This document shows, one piece after another, positions 59,722-64,000 of a stretch of DNA of 64,000 nt. Below the pieces are notes generated by a model. It worked only from the letters and a program-made list of their open reading frames with translations, did no database searches and was not told the origin of the DNA. The translations under genes were made by a program, and so were the position numbers. Every line of letters begins with the position of its first letter. Position 1 is the stretch's first letter. Source of the stretch: Chitinophaga jiangningensis (GTDB lineage Bacteria > Bacteroidota > Bacteroidia > Chitinophagales > Chitinophagaceae); assembly GCF_900142605.1 (NCBI RefSeq), contig NZ_FRBL01000010.1:1-64000 (forward strand). The letters are read 5' to 3'.

Positions 59722-59900
59722 AATACCTGTGCCCACTGATGTATTCTTGCGAAACTGCAACCCGATAGCACTCCTTATCAATACCTTCCACCCATTAGCA
59801 TTTTCTTAATATATAAATATTCCTCCGGGCCAATCCGACTCAGCCATTTTTCCGTATATGAACCCGAATATATAAATCATATATTTCAAATTGATAACCT

Positions 59901-60707
59901 ATGTCCAACAATAACTTGACCCGCAAGGCCTCCAATGCCTTGCTGCTGGCCGCTTTAGGCCTTAGCTCCGCTTTTACAGTGCCCGGAGAACCACAACCCA
60001 CTTATCTGACCAGCATCAGCTCGTCAGGAGGCCGTACTACCGTAGAGTATAATGCCGACAAATCCATCAGCCGACTGGTGCAGGTGCACAAAGGCGAAAG
60101 TGGGGATTATAATGAGGTGATAAAGCCGGTATATGACAACGGCCGCCTCGTTAAAACCATGGCTTCCGATGGCGAATCTGCCGACGAGGTAAATACCAGC
60201 CTGGATTATAACCCGCAAGGCCAGGTAACCCGTATCAGCTATTTCCGCAATGGCGCGTCGTATGCCTACGATTCACTGGCTTACAACGAGGCAGGGCAGC
60301 TCACCACCCGTTATCAATACCAGTTGCAGCCTTCGAAAGGAATTTTTGACTACAGCGGCTACCAGGAATTTACCTGGGATGGGGCAGGTGATATTACCCG
60401 CCAGGATAATTATGGAAAACAGCCCGGGTTTTCAAAGTTTCTGCGCCTTTCCAGTATCAGTTACCGTTATGACAACAAGGTAAATTCCCGTCAGCAGCAT
60501 CCAGGCCTCCGCTGGATACTGGAACTGCAGCCGGCGAACCTTTCTGCGCATAATGTGGTGTCTGAAACGCTGACCAGCAGCAGATCTTCACGGGCAGTGA
60601 CCTCCACCTGCACCTATACGTATACAGGCGGCAAATTTCCGTTGAAAGCTACCTATACCTCCGATGCTGATCGCGAAATTGTTAAAATGGAATTTACAAG
60701 GTTGTAA
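59901..60707 (+). CDS. Exported protein with YD/RHS-like strands, function unknown
   Basis: A 268-residue exported protein (signal about residues 10-28, NALLLAALGLSSAFTVPG). The body is a series of short antiparallel strands with the pattern Y-x-x-x-G-x-[LV]-x-[KR]: TTVEYNADKSISRLVQV, PVYDNGRLVKTM, LDYNPQGQVTRISYF, LAYNEAGQLTTRYQY and FTWDGAGDITRQDNY. These resemble YD-repeat units of RHS proteins and Bacteroidota DUF4595-type proteins, but without a toxin tip. It is likely periplasmic or surface attached. The following small membrane protein is 58 nt away. Confidence 0.6.
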   Translation: MSNNNLTRKASNALLLAALGLSSAFTVPGEPQPTYLTSISSSGGRTTVEYNADKSISRLVQVHKGESGDYNEVIKPVYDNGRLVKTMASDGESADEVNTSLDYNPQGQVTRISYFRNGASYAYDSLAYNEAGQLTTRYQYQLQPSKGIFDYSGYQEFTWDGAGDITRQDNYGKQPGFSKFLRLSSISYRYDNKVNSRQQHPGLRWILELQPANLSAHNVVSETLTSSRSSRAVTSTCTYTYTGGKFPLKATYTSDADREIVKMEFTRL

Positions 60708-60765
60708 GTACCCGGACAATAACTTAACTTTACATGCAATATAATTTGTAATTGTTTCGTTGTCT

Positions 60766-60954
60766 ATGAGTATACAGACGCTGTTCGGGATTTTGTTTTT
60801 GCTGGCCGGGATTTTTCAGGCTATCACAGTCATTTTGATTTATCTTGGACACAAAAGCTATGTTTTACGGTTTATAAGCAGGAATGTGGCGATGGTACTC
60901 TATTCCCTTATTGCCTTTTTCTTATTTTTCCTGGCGTATATTAACCTGGCTTAA
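60766..60954 (+). CDS. Small two-helix membrane protein
   Basis: A 62-residue protein, MSIQTLFGILFLLAGIFQAI at the start, with two membrane helices (about 5-28 and 40-61) joined by a short basic loop (GHKSYVLRFISRN). A TTG two codons upstream in the frame is a less likely start. I do not recognise the family. It lies 22 nt before the L,D-transpeptidase gene and is probably co-transcribed. Confidence 0.6.
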   Translation: MSIQTLFGILFLLAGIFQAITVILIYLGHKSYVLRFISRNVAMVLYSLIAFFLFFLAYINLA

Positions 60955-60976
60955 CTTAAAATTTTGTTGAAATAGT

Positions 60977-61726
60977 ATGAAGCGAATTTTAGCACTCGCA
61001 TTGATGTTGTTGGCAGGGGGCAGTTTATATGCCCAGCAATCTTTTCTTGAAAACCAGAAGATGTACCCTAAAGTAGGAGAGGCGTACCGCCAGAAGGAAG
61101 AACTGATCCGTAAAGAATTTGAAAAGAAAGGACTGGCGTACCCTGCCAGGTATATCTTTATCCGTTCATTTAAACTGGACAGCGAAATGGAAATCTGGGT
61201 GAAAAACAATCCCCAGGATACTTTCCGCCTTTTCAAATCCTACAGGGTGTGTACATTGTCCGGTAAAATGGGACCAAAACGCAGGGAAGGCGATCGCCAG
61301 GTTCCCGAAGGGTTCTATTACATCAACGATTTCAACCCTAACAGCAACTATCACCTGTCGCTCGGTATCAATTACCCGAACTTTTCCGACCGCCTCCTGA
61401 GCGATCCCAAACGTCCGGGCAGTGAGATTTATATCCATGGTAACTGTATTACCGTTGGCTGTATCCCCCTTACCGATGAGTTTATCGATGAGGTATACAT
61501 CCTTGCTGTAAATGCCAAAAACGCAGGTCAGGACTTTATCCCCGTGCATGTGTTTCCTGTCAAATTCAGCAATAGCAGGTCAGTAGATTATCTCTCCGGT
61601 GTACCGGTAACAGATTCAATCAGTCGTCCTTTCTGGGCGGACCTCCGCACAGCTTACGACTATTTCGAAAAACACCACAAATTGCCAGTGGTGATGATCG
61701 ATGATAAAGGAAAATACACGCTGTAA
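60977..61726 (+). CDS. L,D-transpeptidase (YkuD domain), cell-wall enzyme
   Basis: A 249-residue exported protein with signal MKRILALALMLLAGGSLYAQ. The YkuD domain spans about residues 60-200. The active site is HGNCITVGCIPLTD with His154 and the nucleophile Cys162, in the usual order for L,D-transpeptidases. RRGDRQVPEG-type residues (KRREGDRQVPEGFYYI) and LSLGINYPN precede it. It is related to YafK/ErfK-type enzymes that cross-link peptidoglycan or attach proteins to it in the periplasm. The C-terminal 50 residues (FWADLRTAYDYFEKHHKLPV) are an extension typical of the YafK branch. A strong terminator follows. Confidence 0.88.
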   Translation: MKRILALALMLLAGGSLYAQQSFLENQKMYPKVGEAYRQKEELIRKEFEKKGLAYPARYIFIRSFKLDSEMEIWVKNNPQDTFRLFKSYRVCTLSGKMGPKRREGDRQVPEGFYYINDFNPNSNYHLSLGINYPNFSDRLLSDPKRPGSEIYIHGNCITVGCIPLTDEFIDEVYILAVNAKNAGQDFIPVHVFPVKFSNSRSVDYLSGVPVTDSISRPFWADLRTAYDYFEKHHKLPVVMIDDKGKYTL

Positions 61727-61743
61727 TAGCTATTATACTTTTC

Positions 61744-61786
61744 GAAACGAGGTGCCGGATCAGTAGTCTGGCACCTCGTTTCTTTT
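61744..61786 (+). terminator. Intrinsic terminator of L,D-transpeptidase gene
   Basis: GAAACGAGGTGCC and GGCACCTCGTTTC form a perfect 13-bp stem around a 13-nt loop, followed by TTTT. Confidence 0.85.
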
Positions 61787-61811
61787 AGGGGGACCTACGG
61801 TCCCCTAAAAG
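61782..61811. repeat. Palindrome with TAC loop
   Basis: CTTTTAGGGG(G)ACC and GGTCCCCTAAAAG pair with one bulged G around TAC. Its left arm overlaps the end of the preceding terminator. Confidence 0.65.
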
Positions 61812-61880
61812 TACATTAAATCGCTCCGCTGCACTGCTGTCGCTGCAATCGTTCCCAAATCTCCAGGGTAATCGGGGCAC

Positions 61881-62472
61881 CAGCCACCCCTCGTTCTTTT
61901 TAGAGAAGATGGCAAAATTACGCGCTGATCTTTCCGTCGTTGGAATTTATCCCGGCTCTCCGGTGGGAGGCGGGCCACCAGCCGCCCTCGTTCTTTTTAG
62001 AAAATATGGCAAAATTACGCGCTGATTTTTGCGTCGTTGGAATTTATACCGGCTCTCCGGTTGGGGGGCGGGCCACCAGCCGCCCCTCGTACTTTTTAGA
62101 AAATATGGCAAAATTACGCGCTGATCTTTCCGTCGTTGGAATTTATCCCGGCTCTCCGATTGGAGGCGGGGCACCAGCCGCCCCTCGTTCTTTTCAAAAA
62201 GATGGCAAAATTACGCGCTGATCTTTCTGTTGTTGGAATTTATCCCGGCTCTCCGGTTGGGGGGCGGGGCACCGGCCGCCCCTCGTTCTTTTTAGAAAAT
62301 ATGGCAAAATTACGCGCTGATTTTTCCGTCGTTGGAATTTATCCCGGCTCTCCGGTGGGAGGCGGGGCACCAGCCGCCCCTCGTTCTTTTCAAAAAGATG
62401 GCAAAATTACGCGCTGATTTTACCGTCGTTGGAATTTATCCCGGCTCTCCGGTGGGAGGCGGGCCACCGGCC
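61881..62472. repeat. 97/99-bp tandem array (196-bp dimeric period), six units
   Basis: The segment ATGGCAAAATTACGCGCTGA recurs at 61909, 62006, 62105, 62202, 62301 and 62398, giving steps of 97, 99, 97, 99 and 97 bp. The junctions alternate between AGAAAATATGG and CAAAAAGATGG in the later units, so the true repeat is a 196-bp dimer. As neither 97 nor 196 is a multiple of three, the reading frames that cross it shift from copy to copy; it is not a repeat protein. There are no spacers and no CRISPR features. Confidence 0.85.
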
Positions 62473-62481
62473 CACCTCCCA

Positions 62482-62520
62482 CCGCAGTTTTCGTTTGCCG
62501 AAGGCAAACGAAAACTGCGG
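62482..62520. repeat. 39-bp GAA-loop palindrome closing the array
   Basis: Perfect 18-bp arms (CCGCAGTTTTCGTTTGCC and its complement) around GAA, directly after the tandem array. It is the third palindrome of exactly 18+3+18 in this window. Confidence 0.85.
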
Positions 62521-62654
62521 GCTTAATAACAAAAATCTTCCGTCTTAACCATTCTTATACCGCTTCGCAAGAAATCCTTCGCTTTCATCCATGTTAATTT
62601 GGTTTTTATTAAATTTTTTCTAAACTTACCAGCCGGTCAAATCAATTCATTATT

Positions 62655-63230
62655 ATGCACAGAAGAGACGCAATAAGGAATGTGGCGATTTTGTTGGGTA
62701 CAGCCATTTCCGCTTCCACGTTATCAGCTTTAGAGAGCTGCACAGGGTCCGCTCCGAAAAATTATGACCTTCACACACCACAGACCAAAGCTATGGTGGC
62801 TGAAGTAGCGGATACCATCATTCCTACCACCGATACTCCGGGAGCCAAGGCGGCGAAGGTAGATGAGTTCATCATCACCATGATGAACGACTGCTATAAG
62901 AAAGAAGACCAGGAACTGTTCCTCTCTGGCCTGAAAAAAATTGATGAAGCCAGCAAAAAGAAATTCCAGAAAGCATTCCTGGAGCTGACTCCAGAACAAC
63001 GCACCGAAGTACTTACCGAAATCGATAAGGAACGTGTAGCGTATAATAAACGGGATAATAAGAAAGACGGTGATGCTGCCCATTACTTCCAGGCAATGAA
63101 AGACCTGACCCTGGTAGGTTACTTCACTTCTGAACCAGGCGCAACACAGGCTTTACGCTATGTGCGCGTTCCAGGCAAATACGAAGGATGTGTGCCTTAT
63201 AAAAAAGGTGATAAAGCATGGGCAACCTGA
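62655..63230 (+). CDS. Gluconate 2-dehydrogenase subunit 3-like protein
   Basis: A 191-residue small subunit of a membrane-bound GMC dehydrogenase. It starts MHRRDAIRNVAILLGTAISA, a twin-arginine-like signal, then LESCTG, which could be a lipobox. The family core follows: AMVAEVADTIIPTTDTPGAKAA, VDEFIITMMNDCY, FQKAFLELTPEQRTEVL, and HYFQAMKDLTLVGYFTSEPGATQAL near the end. The subunit accompanies an FAD oxidoreductase, encoded 88 nt downstream, and helps its export and electron transfer. Sugar specificity is unknown. Confidence 0.88.
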   Translation: MHRRDAIRNVAILLGTAISASTLSALESCTGSAPKNYDLHTPQTKAMVAEVADTIIPTTDTPGAKAAKVDEFIITMMNDCYKKEDQELFLSGLKKIDEASKKKFQKAFLELTPEQRTEVLTEIDKERVAYNKRDNKKDGDAAHYFQAMKDLTLVGYFTSEPGATQALRYVRVPGKYEGCVPYKKGDKAWAT

Positions 63231-63318
63231 TAACCTCCGGTTATACAGCTCAATTGGTTGATGTAGTATGGCCCCTCGCGCCAAACTGATTCTTTCTTAT
63301 TTATTAAATCCGTAGACA

Positions 63319-64000
63319 ATGAACTTAAATACAAAAGCACAGGAGCAGAATACCTACGATGCAATCGTAATCGGCTCCGGTGTGAGCGGTGGATGGGCTG
63401 CTAAAGAGCTCACTGAAAAAGGACTGAAAGTTTTAATGCTGGATCGTGGTAAACAACTCGAACACGTGAAGGATTACGACACTGCGATGAAAGATCCATG
63501 GGAATTCCCTCACCGTGGCCGCCTCACCGTAGATCAGCGCGAAACACATCCTAAGCTGAGCCGCGACTACCCTTACTCTGAACACAACGAAAAATTCTGG
63601 ATCAACGATTCACAATCTCCATACAACGAAGTAAAACGCTTCGACTGGTACCGCCCGGATATCGTAGGTGGTAAGTCAATTATGTGGGGCCGCCAGTCTT
63701 ACCGCTGGTCCGACCTTGATTTCGAAGCCAACCTGAAAGATGGTATCGCTGTTGACTGGCCTATCCGCTATAAGGACCTGGCGCCATGGTACGATTACGT
63801 TGAAAAATTTGCCGGTATCTCCGGTACCCGCGAAGGTTTACCGCAACTGCCTGATGGCCAGTTTATGCCGGCAATGCCAATGAACTGCGTGGAAATCGAC
63901 GTAAAGAAAAAAGTGGAATCAGCCTTTAAAGGCCGTATCATCACCATGGGACGCGTGGCCAACATCACCGAACCATTACCTGGCCGCGAAAAATGCCAGT
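63319..64000 (+). CDS. GMC-family FAD oxidoreductase, truncated by window end
   Basis: The first 227 codons of a glucose-methanol-choline oxidoreductase (large subunit of a gluconate 2-dehydrogenase-like complex). The start is MNLNTKAQEQNTYDAIVIGS. The Rossmann motif GSGVSGGWAAKELTEKGLKV and acidic end VLMLDRGKQ bind FAD. DIVGGKSIMWGRQSYRWSD is the second GMC signature, and WPIRYKDLAPWYDYVEKFAG is typical of the bacterial gluconate/fructose dehydrogenase branch. The gene continues beyond position 64000. It forms an operon with the small subunit upstream. Confidence 0.9.
   Translation, partial: MNLNTKAQEQNTYDAIVIGSGVSGGWAAKELTEKGLKVLMLDRGKQLEHVKDYDTAMKDPWEFPHRGRLTVDQRETHPKLSRDYPYSEHNEKFWINDSQSPYNEVKRFDWYRPDIVGGKSIMWGRQSYRWSDLDFEANLKDGIAVDWPIRYKDLAPWYDYVEKFAGISGTREGLPQLPDGQFMPAMPMNCVEIDVKKKVESAFKGRIITMGRVANITEPLPGREKCQ

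Larger units (their letters stand above)
59560..59900. other. Intergenic stretch with terminator and 39-bp palindrome
   Basis: No gene. It contains the hppD terminator, the 18+3+18 palindrome and, near 59868-59889, an AT-rich imperfect inverted repeat (GAATATAT and ATATATTTC) just before the next gene. TATATTTC there is one base off a -7 box. Confidence 0.5.

Noticed and set aside
333..62520. UUCG tetraloop hairpins as the explanation for the palindromes
   Set aside because: Although CUUCGG appears on one strand, the arms pair through to a 3-nt loop; using a UUCG tetraloop would put the arms out of register.
61940..62526. Overlapping 64-93 codon frames in the 97/99-bp array encoding repeated MAKLRAD-like peptides
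   Set aside because: The period is not a multiple of three, so the frame changes in every copy; the frames lack starts with upstream signals and simply reflect the DNA repeat.

Overview
The window is a chromosomal segment of a Bacteroidota bacterium, most likely a Chitinophaga-type member of the Chitinophagaceae. The evidence is a SusC/SusD pair with a hybrid two-component regulator, many ECF sigma/anti-sigma pairs, DUF3857 transglutaminase-like proteins, Bacteroidota lipoproteins, and promoters of the form TTTG-N20-TAnnTTTG. No rRNA, tRNA, CRISPR array or transposase was recognised.

Layout. (1) 0.4-6.9 kb, minus strand: a surface lipoprotein, a PKD/beta-barrel protein, a periplasmic TPR-CHAT caspase-like protease and an ECF sigma factor, facing a divergent sigma/membrane-TPR pair at 7.0-8.3 kb. 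(2) 8.3-21.8 kb, minus strand: a small hydrolase, then a polysaccharide utilisation locus (lipoprotein, SusD, SusC, PA14-containing GH31, hybrid two-component regulator). A candidate structured ncRNA of about 200 nt lies just upstream of the regulator. (3) 22.5-29.6 kb: an exported DUF4350/ThuA-like protein, QueG, two DUF3857 transglutaminase-like proteins (one lacking catalytic residues) and a DUF937-OmpA protein. (4) 30-34 kb: an outer-membrane porin plus a three-gene glycine betaine/proline-type ABC transporter, behind a long structured leader with a 55-codon upstream ORF. (5) 34-46 kb: a beta-helix/PDZ protein, ClpB, guanine deaminase, two tandem sigma/anti-sigma pairs, a C40 peptidase, pyrophosphatase, a DUF4878-like lipoprotein and PhoH. 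(6) 46.8-49.8 kb: a soluble multi-PAS histidine kinase with a lone receiver. (7) 49.8-56.5 kb, minus strand: thrA-thrB-thrC, a TPR lipoprotein and rpe, preceded by a Thr/Ile-rich leader peptide. (8) 57-64 kb: homogentisate and hydroxyphenylpyruvate dioxygenases (tyrosine catabolism), small exported proteins, an L,D-transpeptidase, and a gluconate-2-dehydrogenase-like small subunit with a GMC oxidoreductase cut by the window edge.

The intergenic DNA is unusually structured. At least twelve perfect or near-perfect palindromes share a 3-nt GAA/TTC or GCA loop but have unrelated stems. A dispersed element of about 58 bp occurs several times, a 74-bp tandem repeat follows guaD, and a 97/99-bp (196-bp dimeric) array follows the L,D-transpeptidase gene. 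All functions are inferred by reading motifs; no database search was run.
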